A stretch of DNA of 64,000 nt. Source: Prescottella soli. GTDB taxonomy: Bacteria; Actinomycetota; Actinomycetes; Mycobacteriales; Mycobacteriaceae. Numbering within the stretch: the stretch's first letter is position 1; the number at the start of each line of letters is the position of its first letter. Positions 27,302 through 36,401 of the stretch are shown piece by piece. The notes under the pieces are model-generated. The model worked only from the letters and a program-made list of their open reading frames with translations, searched no databases and had not been told where the DNA came from. Both the position numbers and the translations under genes were made by a program. The DNA lies in assembly GCF_040024445.1 (NCBI RefSeq), contig NZ_CP157276.1, positions 2,170,001 through 2,234,000 of the forward strand, in the 5' to 3' direction.

Positions 27302-28921
27302 TCAGTGCGAGACCGCCACCTCGGCGCCGATCCCGGTCTCCGCGCGGACCAACATCTCCGCGAACTTCTCCTCGGAGTCCTCCCGTACCTCGATCCGCCG
27401 CTCCCCCAGCAGCGAACCGACGACACAGGCCACGAGGCCGAGGGGCAAGGTGATGATCACCGGCAGCTGGATGTGCAGCGGCGCCGGGCCACTTCCCATC
27501 CACAGCGCTTCGGTGAACATCAAACTCACGATCGTCGACACCAGTCCGACGACGATGCCCCACACCGCACCGGTGCTGTTGAACCGTCGCCAGTTCAGGC
27601 TCAACAGCAGGCTCGGCAGGTGGGCACTGGCCGCGACCATGAACGCCATGCCCATGAAGTACGTGATGTTGGTGCTGTCGCCAATTGCCATGGTCAGCAG
27701 GATCGCGATCACGCTGAACCCGACTGCGCCGAATCGCGCGACCTTCGCCTCCTGCACGTCGTCGACGGCGGTATCCGCGGCGACATCCGCGTTGTGTCCA
27801 CGGTCGCGGCGGATCAGTGTCGGCCACACGTCGTGTGCGAAGGTACCGGCGGCCGAGATGACCACACCGGCGACCACTGCCACGATGCTGGCGAACGCCA
27901 CGGCGGAGACCAGGGCCAACGCGATGGAACCACCGACTGTTCCGATGCCTCCACCGAGTTCGGTCACCAGCACCGGTGCGGTGAGATTGCCTCCGGCACC
28001 GACACGTTCGGCGCCACCGTCACCGAGTAGAGCGGCGGCTCCGAACCCCATCAGCACGACGATGAGGTAGAAGCCACTGCACAGCGCGACGGTCCACCCC
28101 AGAGAGCGTCGAGCCGTGGCAGCCTCGGGCACGGTGAAGAATCGAATCAGGATGTGCGCCATGCCGGCCGTGCCGAGCGCGAAGGTGAGGCCGTACGAGA
28201 TGAGGTTGACAGCGCCACCCGACGCGAAGATCAGCCCGGGCGACAGGACCGCGTCGCCTGCAACCGCGTGCTCGGTGGCGTTCGACAACACCTTCGGGAA
28301 GCTGAAGCCGAACTTCGACAGGATGCCCAGTCCTACGATCAGTGCCAGCACCGACAGGATCGACGACTTGATCACCTGCACCCATGTGGTGGCGAGCATG
28401 CCTCCGACGAAAACATAAATGCCCATGAGACTTCCGGCGACAATTACCGACAGCCAGAACGGAATCCCCGATACGGACTCGAGCAGCACGCCGGCCGCCA
28501 CGAGCTGTGCCAGCAGGACGAACATGCCTGTCGCGATGGTGCTGAACGCGACGACCACCCGCACCCGCCGTGCTTGGGTGCGGAACACCAGCACGTCGGC
28601 GAGCGTGTACTTGCCGACGTTGCGCATCTTCTCCGCGAGCAGGAACAGCACGGGCAGGAACGAGACGACCGACGCGCACAGGATCACCGTCCCGTCGACA
28701 CCCTTGTAGAAGATCAGGCCAGTTGTTCCGAGAAAGCTTCCAGCAGAGATGAACTCGCCGGCGATCGCGAAACCGTTCTGCCAGCCTGTGATCGAGCGTC
28801 CTGCGGCAAAGAAGCCGTCTGCGCTGCGGCTGCGACGTGAGGCCGCGAAGGTTACCCACAGCGTCAGGGAGATCACCGCCGCGCAGATGGCGATGGCGAG
28901 GAAGTCGGGTTCGCCGGTCAT
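27302..28921 (-). CDS. Sodium:solute symporter (SSS family), carboxylate type
   Basis: The 539-residue membrane protein has about 13 hydrophobic segments and the SSS features RSITGWQNGFAIAGEFISAG, GTTGLIFYKGVDG and GTAGMAHILIRFFTVP, as in ActP-like acetate/carboxylate symporters. It should import a small carboxylic acid with Na+ (or H+) across the cytoplasmic membrane. The ATG overlaps the stop of a DUF485 gene by 4 nt, the same pairing as yjcH-actP. The operon shares an operator motif with the catabolic operon starting at 30677, so its substrate is probably consumed there. Confidence 0.93.
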   Translation of the reverse strand: MTGEPDFLAIAICAAVISLTLWVTFAASRRSRSADGFFAAGRSITGWQNGFAIAGEFISAGSFLGTTGLIFYKGVDGTVILCASVVSFLPVLFLLAEKMRNVGKYTLADVLVFRTQARRVRVVVAFSTIATGMFVLLAQLVAAGVLLESVSGIPFWLSVIVAGSLMGIYVFVGGMLATTWVQVIKSSILSVLALIVGLGILSKFGFSFPKVLSNATEHAVAGDAVLSPGLIFASGGAVNLISYGLTFALGTAGMAHILIRFFTVPEAATARRSLGWTVALCSGFYLIVVLMGFGAAALLGDGGAERVGAGGNLTAPVLVTELGGGIGTVGGSIALALVSAVAFASIVAVVAGVVISAAGTFAHDVWPTLIRRDRGHNADVAADTAVDDVQEAKVARFGAVGFSVIAILLTMAIGDSTNITYFMGMAFMVAASAHLPSLLLSLNWRRFNSTGAVWGIVVGLVSTIVSLMFTEALWMGSGPAPLHIQLPVIITLPLGLVACVVGSLLGERRIEVREDSEEKFAEMLVRAETGIGAEVAVSH

Positions 28922-29280
28922 GCCACGTGCTCCTGTCGGTAGTTGTCGATGGCCGTGAGCGCTGCGTCGGCCGCGGGCTGGATGTAGGTACGGGTGAGAC
29001 GGAAGTACAGGTACACCAGCACCCATGTTCCGGCGAACTGCGAGAACATCAGCCACAGAGACAGCGGGACGCCCGCCACCGAGGTGCCGCCGAGCTGGTC
29101 AGGGAAGTACGCGAATCCCAGCAGGAAGACTGCGAGAAGCACGATCGCAGCGGTACCGAGACTGTTGGTCACCACCCGCCGGCGCCGGCGGAGTTCGATG
29201 AATTCGGCGACGGTGAGCATGTCCGACCACCGCACGTGCGTGGCCGAGCCCGGACGGTCCCCATGGACCGGCGCGCTCAC
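28918..29280 (-). CDS. DUF485 membrane protein (symporter partner)
   Basis: A 120-residue protein with two hydrophobic helices (about 42-64 and 76-98) and the DUF485 stretch SLWLMFSQFAGTWVLVYLYFRL, ending in a cytosolic tail. DUF485 proteins (YjcH) are encoded next to ActP-type symporters and are thought to assist them. The GTG at 29280 overlaps the stop of the SnoaL-like gene (GTGA), and its own stop overlaps the symporter start, so three genes are tightly coupled. Confidence 0.88.
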   Translation of the reverse strand: MSAPVHGDRPGSATHVRWSDMLTVAEFIELRRRRRVVTNSLGTAAIVLLAVFLLGFAYFPDQLGGTSVAGVPLSLWLMFSQFAGTWVLVYLYFRLTRTYIQPAADAALTAIDNYRQEHVA

Positions 29281-29768
29281 GGGTTGACCGCCGCACGCCG
29301 CGCAGTGTCCAGCGCGAACAGGTTCTCGTCCCAACCGTCGGCGAGGGGGCCGAAGAAGTGGAAACGGACCTGCTTGACGCGATAGAGCCAGCGGCCTTCG
29401 ATCCTGACCACGTGATCCTCATATCGACCGGCCGCGATCGACGGTGCACCGTCGGTGACGCACGGCTGCCACAGGAACGACCGGACGGTGGCGCGGTCGC
29501 CGTCGAGTTCGATCTCCATGTTGGTGATGAAGTGCCAGAACGACGTGAGACCCCCCTCTGCCAGCCCGGCGAAGAACTCCCGCATGGCGGCGCGACCCTT
29601 CGGGTGTGAGAGTCCGTCGAACTCTCCGTCCTCGGTGAACAAGGCCATCAGTTCGTCCCAGTTGCCGTCGTCCAGGTAGCGGCAGTACCGGGCGTCGAGT
29701 TGGCGGATGGCTTCGATGTCCTCCAATCGGCGGATCCGGTCTTCGAGTCGGTCTTCGGAAGTGCTCAT
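29277..29768 (-). CDS. SnoaL-like (NTF2 fold) protein
   Basis: A 163-residue protein: coiled N-terminal helix (EDRLEDRIRRLEDIEAIRQLDARYCRYLDDGNWDEL is the region, about residues 5-40), then strands FITNMEIELDGDRATVRSFL and RWLYRVKQVRFHFFGP. This is the SnoaL_4-like group, related to small dehydratases and ring-hydroxylating dioxygenase beta subunits. It is the first gene of the symporter operon and lies just behind an operator at 29827. An enzymatic role is possible but not shown. Confidence 0.8.
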   Translation of the reverse strand: MSTSEDRLEDRIRRLEDIEAIRQLDARYCRYLDDGNWDELMALFTEDGEFDGLSHPKGRAAMREFFAGLAEGGLTSFWHFITNMEIELDGDRATVRSFLWQPCVTDGAPSIAAGRYEDHVVRIEGRWLYRVKQVRFHFFGPLADGWDENLFALDTARRAAVNP

Positions 29769-29826
29769 GGGGTAAGGCTCCTCGTGAGGGGTACGAGCAG
29801 TGAATGCGGGGAAGATTCGACGACAC

Positions 29827-29846
29827 ATTGGTTAACGTGCGTTCAT
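29827..29846. promoter_or_regulatory. TetR-type operator, site 1 (symporter operon)
   Basis: ATTGGTTAACGTGCGTTCAT contains TTAAC-N4-GTTCA, nearly the same as site 2 at 30640 (TTAAC-N4-GTTAA). It lies about 60 nt upstream of the SnoaL/DUF485/SSS operon and about 95 nt from the divergent tetR gene. Confidence 0.7.
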
Positions 29847-29939
29847 GTGATGCAGACCATAAGACCCTCGCCCCGATTTGGTCAAGGCCGCCGGGTGCGT
29901 CCTTGATCAGCAGGGCTGCGTCGCTCTACCCTCCGAGAC

Positions 29940-30569
29940 ATGAACACTCGATCGGGCGCGAAGGCACTGACCAGGACGCGAGGAGCGGCAAACGAGGGTG
30001 TACGCGAACGCATCCTCGAGACCGCGCTCGACGAGTTCTATGCGGCCGGTTTCCACGGTGCAACGATGCGGAACATCGCGACCAACGCGGGCTGCAGCGC
30101 CGCCAACGTCTACAACCACTTCGAGAACAAGGCTGAACTGCTGGTCGAGATCCTGCGGGCCGCGAGCGACGAGCAGTTCACCGCCACGCGCAATGCGCTG
30201 CGCAAAGCCGGTTCCGGGCCGGCTGACCAGTGGCGTGCGGCGGTGACCGCCCACGCGCTCTACACCGCCCGCAACCAGAAGTCCTGCCTCGTCGCGAACA
30301 CCGAGCTGCGCTACCTCGAGGAGCTCGACCGCAAACGCGTGGTCGGATCCCGGGACGCGCAGGAACACCTGTTCGTCACGATCGCCGAGGAAGGCATCGC
30401 GCAGGGCATCTTCGAAGTTCCACACGTTCACCAGGCAGTCACCGCCGTCTTGACGATGTGCGCGGGAATCGCACTGTGGTTCCGTCCAGAGGGTGCACTG
30501 TCGGCCCAGGAAGTCGCTGACACACACGGCGTTTACGCCCTCAACCTGGTCGGATACCGACCCCGCTGA
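29940..30569 (+). CDS. TetR-family regulator of the symporter/catabolic regulon
   Basis: The 209-residue protein has a TetR HTH (RERILETALDEFYAAGFHGA, then TMRNIATNAGCSAANVYNHFENKAELL at about 45-72) and a C-terminal ligand domain with LVANTELRYLEELD, as in the TetR_C subgroup that often senses acyl-CoAs. It is transcribed divergently from the SnoaL/DUF485/SSS operon and tandem to the acyl-CoA dehydrogenase operon. The same palindrome precedes both, so this protein is the natural candidate repressor for both. Confidence 0.9.
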   Translation: MNTRSGAKALTRTRGAANEGVRERILETALDEFYAAGFHGATMRNIATNAGCSAANVYNHFENKAELLVEILRAASDEQFTATRNALRKAGSGPADQWRAAVTAHALYTARNQKSCLVANTELRYLEELDRKRVVGSRDAQEHLFVTIAEEGIAQGIFEVPHVHQAVTAVLTMCAGIALWFRPEGALSAQEVADTHGVYALNLVGYRPR

Positions 30570-30639
30570 GGGAGGGCACACTCCCCCTGCCACGCCTGAC
30601 ACCGGATCCGTTGACGCGCCGCGCGATTGCATGCTCTAC

Positions 30640-30658
30640 TTGGTTAACAAGCGTTAAT
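30640..30658. promoter_or_regulatory. TetR-type operator, site 2 (catabolic operon)
   Basis: TTGGTTAACAAGCGTTAAT contains the perfect inverted repeat TTAAC-N4-GTTAA (30644-30657). It lies 19 nt before the ATG of the acyl-CoA dehydrogenase gene, overlapping the expected promoter, and matches site 1 at 29827 over TTGGTTAAC-N2-GCGTT. Confidence 0.75.
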
Positions 30659-30676
30659 CTTTACTAGGGAGAGCGC

Positions 30677-31870
30677 ATGACTCACCGACCTTCACAGCCG
30701 CGTGTCGATTCCCCGCGGTACCTCACCGAAGAACGCCTCGCTATCCGGGACCTGGCGCGCGAGTTCGCCATGAAGCAGGTACTGCCGGTCGCCAACGAGC
30801 TCGACCCGGTACAGGGCACGATCCCCGACTCACTGAAGCAGGCAATGGCCGACATCGGCTTCTTCGGAATCATGATCCCCGAGGAGCATGGCGGCCTGGG
30901 CCTGGGCGTGTTCGAGTACTGCCTGGTCGCCGAGGAACTTTCGCGCGCCTGGATGAGCGTGTCGGGCCTGCTCGCCCGCGGCAATGGAATGGGCGGTGGC
31001 TTCACCGCCGAGCAGGAGGCGGCGCTGCTACCAAGGGTCGCCCGCGGCGAGTACCTCGGCGCGTACGCATTGTCCGAGGCCGAGGCCGGATCAGACGTCG
31101 CGAACATCTCGTGCCGCGCGGTTCGCGACGGTGACGAGTGGGTCGTGAACGGCACCAAGATGTGGTGTACGTACGCCGACGACGCCGACTACCTCGTGCT
31201 GTTCGCCCGCACGGATCCGAACAAGGATCCCGCCAAGCCGCACCGCGGCATCAGCGCCTTCCTGATCGAGAAGGAGCGCGGCTCGTTCCCCGACGGCATT
31301 TCGGGGAACAAAGTCCGGAAGATCGGCTACTTCGGCTGGAGCACATGGGAGTTGGCATTCGACAACTTCCGGGTTCCGGCCGACAAGATGCTCGGCGAGG
31401 AAGGCAAGGGCTTCTACCTCGCCGTCAGCGGTCTCGAGGTGGGCCGCGCGCACACCGCGGCTCGCGCGATCGGACTGGCCCGGGCCGCCCTCGAGGACTC
31501 GATCGAGTACGTCCACACCCGGCGCCAGTTCGGCAAGCCGATCGGCGACTTCCAGCATCTGCGGTTCAAGATCGCCAAGATGGCCGCCGACATCGAGGCG
31601 GCCCGCCAGCTGATGTACTCCGTCGCCACCGACATCGACACCGGCCGCCGCTGCTCGCTCGAGGCGTCGATGGCCAAGCTCGTCGCCACCGAGATGGCCG
31701 AACAGGTCACCAGCGAGGCCGTGCAGATCCACGGCGGCGCCGGCTACACCACCGACTTCCAGGTCGAGCGGCACTGGCGTGACGCTCGCCTGACGAAGAT
31801 CTTCGAAGGCACCAGCGAGATCCAGATGCGGATCATCTCCGACGAGCTGCTCGGTCGGGCCACGTCATGA
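30677..31870 (+). CDS. Acyl-CoA dehydrogenase, first gene of an eight-gene operon
   Basis: The 397-residue protein is a complete homotetrameric-type ACAD: ALSEAEAGSDVANISC (about residue 137), WVVNGTKMWCTYADDADYLV, TRRQFGKPIGDFQHLRFKIA (about 280), the VQIHGGAGYTTDFQVERHWR segment (about 350) and KIFEGTSEIQMRIISDELLG at the end. It introduces a 2,3-double bond into an acyl-CoA, passing electrons to ETF. The IGYFGWSTWELAFDNFRVP middle segment recalls dehydrogenases of substituted succinyl-CoAs, but that is only a resemblance noted by eye. Stop and next start overlap by 4 nt. Confidence 0.93.
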   Translation: MTHRPSQPRVDSPRYLTEERLAIRDLAREFAMKQVLPVANELDPVQGTIPDSLKQAMADIGFFGIMIPEEHGGLGLGVFEYCLVAEELSRAWMSVSGLLARGNGMGGGFTAEQEAALLPRVARGEYLGAYALSEAEAGSDVANISCRAVRDGDEWVVNGTKMWCTYADDADYLVLFARTDPNKDPAKPHRGISAFLIEKERGSFPDGISGNKVRKIGYFGWSTWELAFDNFRVPADKMLGEEGKGFYLAVSGLEVGRAHTAARAIGLARAALEDSIEYVHTRRQFGKPIGDFQHLRFKIAKMAADIEAARQLMYSVATDIDTGRRCSLEASMAKLVATEMAEQVTSEAVQIHGGAGYTTDFQVERHWRDARLTKIFEGTSEIQMRIISDELLGRATS

Positions 31871-32634
31871 GCGTCGGCACAACCTCACGCCCCACGCTCC
31901 GCGTCGGTGAGCGGACGCAGAGCCGGCACGCCCGGGTCAACGCGCTACTCGCCGAGTCCGGCATTGCACTGCCCGCAGGCACTTCGCTCCTGGGTCCGAC
32001 GGTCGCCGAACTACTGACGCCGCTTCCCGGGACCGCGTCGGCGGTGCGCGAGTGCCTGTCGTGGCGCACACACGATCCCGTCGATCCCGACGACAGCGTC
32101 CGCACCGAGTCCGTGATCACCCGGGTGGTGGCAGAAGGCGACACGACGTTGGTGACACGTCGGGTTATCCTGCGGGACAACGCGAACACGTTGCGCGAAG
32201 ATGCCGTGGAGACGTGGCGGGTTCGCGATGGTGGCACCGCGCCCGCCGTGCCCGCCACCGACTTCTGTGCCGAACGATGGGGTGTGCTCGTGCGCGACTC
32301 CCTCGCGGCAGACCCCGACTTCGCGTCGTCACTCGCGACGTGGGACGGGACGATCGGACTGCGCTGCGACGACCGTGAGATCCACCTGCGCGTCTACCGC
32401 GGCAGGATCATCGATGTCACCCGGCGGACCCCCGGCGGCGCGACGTTCACTTTCATCGCGCCCGGGCACACCTGGGTGGACCTGATGCTCGGTGAGCGCA
32501 ACGACTTCATGCGCCGCGCCATCACAGGCGAATTCTCCTCCGCTGGAGATGGATACGAGTATCTGCGGCTGACCAAGCCACTCAACATCGTCATCGCGCA
32601 CGCTCGCGCGATCGCTCAGGAGGCACAGTCGTGA
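31867..32634 (+). CDS. Hot-dog-like / SCP2 two-domain protein
   Basis: A 255-residue protein in two parts. Residues about 10-125 contain strands such as PDDSVRTESVITRVVAEGD and a LREDAVETWRVRD end, resembling a MaoC/hot-dog sheet. Residues about 135-250 resemble a sterol-carrier-protein-2 domain: DGTIGLRCDDREIHLRVYRG, then HTWVDLMLGERNDFM and FSSAGDGYEYLRLTKPL. SCP2 domains bind lipids or CoA esters. No catalytic histidine/aspartate of a hydratase is evident. It is coupled by overlaps to the dehydrogenase upstream and the hydrolase downstream and may bind or present the CoA substrate. Confidence 0.65.
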   Translation: MSVGTTSRPTLRVGERTQSRHARVNALLAESGIALPAGTSLLGPTVAELLTPLPGTASAVRECLSWRTHDPVDPDDSVRTESVITRVVAEGDTTLVTRRVILRDNANTLREDAVETWRVRDGGTAPAVPATDFCAERWGVLVRDSLAADPDFASSLATWDGTIGLRCDDREIHLRVYRGRIIDVTRRTPGGATFTFIAPGHTWVDLMLGERNDFMRRAITGEFSSAGDGYEYLRLTKPLNIVIAHARAIAQEAQS

Positions 32635-33482
32635 TCGAAGCCCGCTACCTGACGATCGACTCTGCGCTGAGCTTCGTCGAGATCGTTCATCCGACAGTCC
32701 GGACCGACGCGGCCGACGCTGATACGCGGACTGTGCTGTGTATACACACGGCCGGCCAGAGCGGCGTGCAGTGGCGCCACGTCGCTTCCACGCTCGCGGA
32801 CAAGGGATACCGGGTGATCGTGCCCGACCTGCCCGGCCATGGCCGATCCGAGCCTGCAGTCAAGGGCCCGGTCGTCGACCTCACGGTGTACGGCGACTGG
32901 CTGTCGAAACTGCTCGACGCCCTCGACGTCGAGCGTCCGTACGTGATCGGCTGCTCGATCGGCGGCAAGCTGACACTCGAACTCGCCACGCGACCGGAGC
33001 GCCCGCTGGCTGGTGCCATCGCGATGGCCGCCGAAGCCGGACCGGGCCGGGTGAACGTGGCCGGCCTGCGACGCGAACTCGAGGACGTCGCCGGGCCGTC
33101 CCGCGGCGAACGCACGTACCTCGGCACCCTGGCGTCGGTGGGCGACACCGTTTCCGCCGAGAGGGCCCAGCTGATCGCCACCATGCACCGTCGCGAGGAT
33201 CCGGTGATCTCGTCGTCCGATCTCATCGGCTGGGGTGACCACGACGTCCGGGACCGTCTGTGCCTGACGACCTGCCCGGTGCACATGGTTGCGGGAGAGC
33301 AGGATCCGTGGATCGCGCCCGACACGGTCAAGGTCGACGCGGCCCGCATCCGCGGCGCTCGTTTCACGCTGTTGACCGGAATCGGCCACTATCCGATGGA
33401 GGAGGTCGAGGACTTCGCCGACGTCGCTGCCGGGTGGCTGGACGAACTGGCTTCGGTCGAACGAGTGGAGGCCGCCTCATGA
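32631..33482 (+). CDS. Alpha/beta hydrolase
   Basis: A 283-residue hydrolase with TVLCIHTAGQSGVQWRHVA (oxyanion region, about residue 34), VPDLPGHGRSEP, the nucleophile elbow IGCSIGGKL (Ser about residue 106), an acid in MVAGEQDPWIAPD (about 220) and the histidine in LLTGIGHYPMEE (about 247). The complete triad supports an active esterase, thioesterase or C-C hydrolase. It starts at a GTG overlapping the previous stop and ends in an ATGA overlap with the ligase gene. The substrate should be an intermediate of the operon's pathway. Confidence 0.9.
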   Translation: MIEARYLTIDSALSFVEIVHPTVRTDAADADTRTVLCIHTAGQSGVQWRHVASTLADKGYRVIVPDLPGHGRSEPAVKGPVVDLTVYGDWLSKLLDALDVERPYVIGCSIGGKLTLELATRPERPLAGAIAMAAEAGPGRVNVAGLRRELEDVAGPSRGERTYLGTLASVGDTVSAERAQLIATMHRREDPVISSSDLIGWGDHDVRDRLCLTTCPVHMVAGEQDPWIAPDTVKVDAARIRGARFTLLTGIGHYPMEEVEDFADVAAGWLDELASVERVEAAS

Positions 33483-35176
33483 CCGGTGCGACTCTCGCGT
33501 CGTTCCTCGACGAGTTCGTCGCCGCGGCCCCGGAGGCGACCGCGGGGATCGACGTGATCGGCACGGACACCGTCACCATCACCCGGACCCGGCTGCGGGA
33601 CCGTGTCCGACTCCTCGAGGCCGAACTGGCAGAGGTCGGACTCCGGCGCGGGCAGTGCGTCGCGGTGTTCCTGCCGAACTGGTCCGACACCGTGGCCTGG
33701 CAGTTCGCGGCGTCGGCGCTCGGAGCCCATGTCATCGGCATCAATACCCGCTACAACATCGGCGAGGTCGAGCACGTCCTCCGCGCCGCGCGGCCCGCCG
33801 TGGTGGCGGTTGCCGAGGACTTCCACGGTCTCGACCTGTTCGGCATGCTCGGCGAGGCTATGTCGGCCACCGACGGCGACGTCGATCCCCCGGCCGTCGC
33901 GGTGGTGCGGGCACCCGGTGACCCGCTCCCGTCGGCCACCGATTTCGACTCCGCGGCATTCGATCTCGGCTCCGGCTCATGGCATGCCGGTAGCGGCGAC
34001 ACGCGCGGGGCGTCAGCGCCTCGCACGCCCGCGACCGCGACTGCGACCGCGGCAGGTGCCCTCGGGGACCCCGGCGATCCGTTGGCTGTCGCCTTCACCA
34101 CCTCGGGCTCGACGGGAACCCCGAAGCTGGCCGCCCACCGGGAGTCCGCGGTGGTGGGGCATGCCCGGGCCGACGCTGCCGGGATGGGCATCGTGCCCGG
34201 CGACGTGACGCTGTGCGTGCTGCCGCTGTCCGGAGTGTTCGGCTTCAACACCGCGATGGCGACCCTCGCGGGCGGCGGCGCGGTCCTCATGATTCCGGTG
34301 TTCGACCCCGTCGTGACCCTGCGCGTCATGGAGTCGGAACGGGTGTCGCACGTCGTCGGCGGCGACGATCTCTACGGCAGGCTTCACGACACATGGCGGG
34401 AGGTCCGCGGGGATCTGTCGTCGCTGAAGTGGCTCGGTATCGCGGACTTCCTCGGGCGCTCGCACGAGATCGCGCGCTGGGCACGGGACGAGTTCGACGC
34501 CCTCACCACGGGCGTGTTCGGGTCGTCGGAGGTGTTCGCGCTCATGCTCTTCTGGAGTTCCGACGATTCGGAATCGGTGCGGTGGAACGGCGGCGGCCGA
34601 CCCGTGAGCGCCGAGATCTCGGTGCGCATCGCCGACCCCTACGATGACTCCGCAATGCCGGATGGCGACCAGGGCGAACTCCAGGTCCGCGGACCGAACG
34701 TCGCGGACGCATATCTGGGCAATCCCGAGGCGGCAGCGCAAGCGTTCACGGCGGACGGATGGTTCCGCAGCGGCGACCTCGCGGTCGCGACCGGAGACGG
34801 TGGGTTCACCTACGTGTGCCGCGCCGGCGATGCCCTGCGGTTGCGCGGATTCCTCGTCGACCCCGCCGAGATCGAGACCCGCCTCGCGGCACACACCGGA
34901 GTGCAGACCGCGAAGGTCGTCGGGATCACCGGGCCCGGCGGCTACACCCAGGCAGTCGGGTTCGTCGTCCCCGTCGCGAATGCGGCGGTCACGGCAGCCG
35001 GCCTCAGGCAGTGGTGTGCGGACACATTGGCGGCATTCAAGGTGCCGTCGGCCGTACACGTCATCGAGAAGATGCCCACCACCGTAGGCGGAAACGGCAC
35101 CAAGATCCGAGCCGTCGAACTGCGCGAGTGGGCGCAGCAGTGGACCGATCGTGAAAGGGATTTCCGCAGTGAGTAA
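33479..35176 (+). CDS. AMP-forming acyl-CoA synthetase
   Basis: A 565-residue ANL-superfamily ligase with the P-loop FTTSGSTGTPKLAA (about residue 205), GVFGSSEVFALML replacing the usual YGxTE motif, the GWFRSGDLAVATG hinge region and a C-terminal NGTKIRAVELREW with the conserved lysine. A low-complexity Ala/Thr stretch (PRTPATATATAAGALGDPGD) precedes the P-loop and lengthens the protein. It should activate the imported acid. An unusual A8 region (RLRGFLVDPAEIE) is intact. Start in ATGA overlap; 8-nt overlap with the thiolase gene. Confidence 0.92.
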   Translation: MTGATLASFLDEFVAAAPEATAGIDVIGTDTVTITRTRLRDRVRLLEAELAEVGLRRGQCVAVFLPNWSDTVAWQFAASALGAHVIGINTRYNIGEVEHVLRAARPAVVAVAEDFHGLDLFGMLGEAMSATDGDVDPPAVAVVRAPGDPLPSATDFDSAAFDLGSGSWHAGSGDTRGASAPRTPATATATAAGALGDPGDPLAVAFTTSGSTGTPKLAAHRESAVVGHARADAAGMGIVPGDVTLCVLPLSGVFGFNTAMATLAGGGAVLMIPVFDPVVTLRVMESERVSHVVGGDDLYGRLHDTWREVRGDLSSLKWLGIADFLGRSHEIARWARDEFDALTTGVFGSSEVFALMLFWSSDDSESVRWNGGGRPVSAEISVRIADPYDDSAMPDGDQGELQVRGPNVADAYLGNPEAAAQAFTADGWFRSGDLAVATGDGGFTYVCRAGDALRLRGFLVDPAEIETRLAAHTGVQTAKVVGITGPGGYTQAVGFVVPVANAAVTAAGLRQWCADTLAAFKVPSAVHVIEKMPTTVGGNGTKIRAVELREWAQQWTDRERDFRSE

Positions 35177-36401
35177 CTCACCGTCAGCAACCGATATCGT
35201 CGTCTGTGAGCCCCTGCGAACCCCCGTTGGGCGGTATGGCGGGGTCTTCCGCGACGTTCCCGCCGCCGACCTCGGTGCCCGGGTGATCTCGGAGCTGGTG
35301 CGACGCACAGGGATTGCCCCCGAGTCGATCGACGACGTCATCTTCGGCCAGTGTTACCCCAACGGCGAGGCCCCTGCGATCGGCCGGGTGGCCGCGCTCG
35401 ACGCCGGGCTGCCCGTCACCGTGCCTGGCCAACAGTTGGACCGACGCTGTGGCTCAGGTCTGCAGGCGGTACTCGACGCGGCCATGCGCGTCCAGACTGG
35501 TGTCGCCGAGCTGATCATCGCGGGCGGCGTCGAATCCATGAGCCGCGCCGAGTACTACACCGAGTCGATGCGCTGGGGAGCGAAGGGCGCCCCAGCGGCT
35601 CTGCACGACCGTCTGGCCCGCGGGCGCGTCACGGCCGGCGGCCGGAACCATCCGGTTCCCGGGGGCATGCTCGAGACCGCCGAGAACCTACGTCGCACCT
35701 ACGGCATCGGCCGGCAGGAGCAGGACGAGCTCGCCGTGACGTCCCATCAACGCGCGGTCGCGGCAATCGAGTCGGGGGTGTTCGCGGAGGAGATCGTGCC
35801 CGTCGACGTCCCGGTCAAGGGCGGCGGCACCATCACCGTCACGCGGGACGAGCACCCCCGCGCCGACACTACCGTCGAATCACTCGCCCGCCTGCGTCCG
35901 GTCATGGAGAGGACCGACCCGGAATCGACAGTCACCGCGGGCAACTCCAGCGGCCAGAACGACGGCGCCGCAGCCTGTCTCGTGACGACGCGTGCCACTG
36001 CGGAGCGGCTGGGGCTGAATCCACTTGCTCGCCTGGTCACGTGGGCCGTCGCCGGTGTGCAGCCGTCGATCATGGGCATCGGTCCGGTTCCGTCGACGGC
36101 GCGTGCACTCGAGCGCGCCGGATTGGACCTGTCCCGAATCGATCTGATCGAACTGAACGAGGCCTTCGCGGCACAGGCCCTCGCGTGCATGCGGGAGTGG
36201 AACTTCGGTGCCGCCGATCACGAGCGCACCAACGTCAACGGATCGGGCATCTCACTGGGTCACCCGGTCGGTGCCACCGGCGTGCGAATCCTCACCACAC
36301 TGTTGCGTGAGATGCAGCGCCGCGATGCGCGCTACGGCCTCGAGACGATGTGCATCGGCGGCGGGCAGGGACTGACGGCGATCTTCGAGAGGGTGTCATG
36401 A
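35169..36401 (+). CDS. Thiolase (acetyl-CoA acyltransferase)
   Basis: A 410-residue thiolase with all catalytic residues: the acyl-accepting Cys94 in QQLDRRCGSGLQAV, NVNGSGISLGHPVGATGVRI with the active histidine (about 361), and the second cysteine in TMCIGGGQG (about 391). It cleaves a 3-ketoacyl-CoA with CoA, or runs in reverse. The GTG at 35169 is preferred over one 18 nt upstream because AAAGGG lies at the right distance. It overlaps both neighbours, so it is translated with them. Confidence 0.95.
   Translation: MSNSPSATDIVVCEPLRTPVGRYGGVFRDVPAADLGARVISELVRRTGIAPESIDDVIFGQCYPNGEAPAIGRVAALDAGLPVTVPGQQLDRRCGSGLQAVLDAAMRVQTGVAELIIAGGVESMSRAEYYTESMRWGAKGAPAALHDRLARGRVTAGGRNHPVPGGMLETAENLRRTYGIGRQEQDELAVTSHQRAVAAIESGVFAEEIVPVDVPVKGGGTITVTRDEHPRADTTVESLARLRPVMERTDPESTVTAGNSSGQNDGAAACLVTTRATAERLGLNPLARLVTWAVAGVQPSIMGIGPVPSTARALERAGLDLSRIDLIELNEAFAAQALACMREWNFGAADHERTNVNGSGISLGHPVGATGVRILTTLLREMQRRDARYGLETMCIGGGQGLTAIFERVS

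Noticed and set aside
33260-33478. N-terminal extension of the acyl-CoA ligase into the hydrolase gene
   Set aside because: The extension is out-of-frame hydrolase sequence; the ATG in the ATGA overlap fits the family start.
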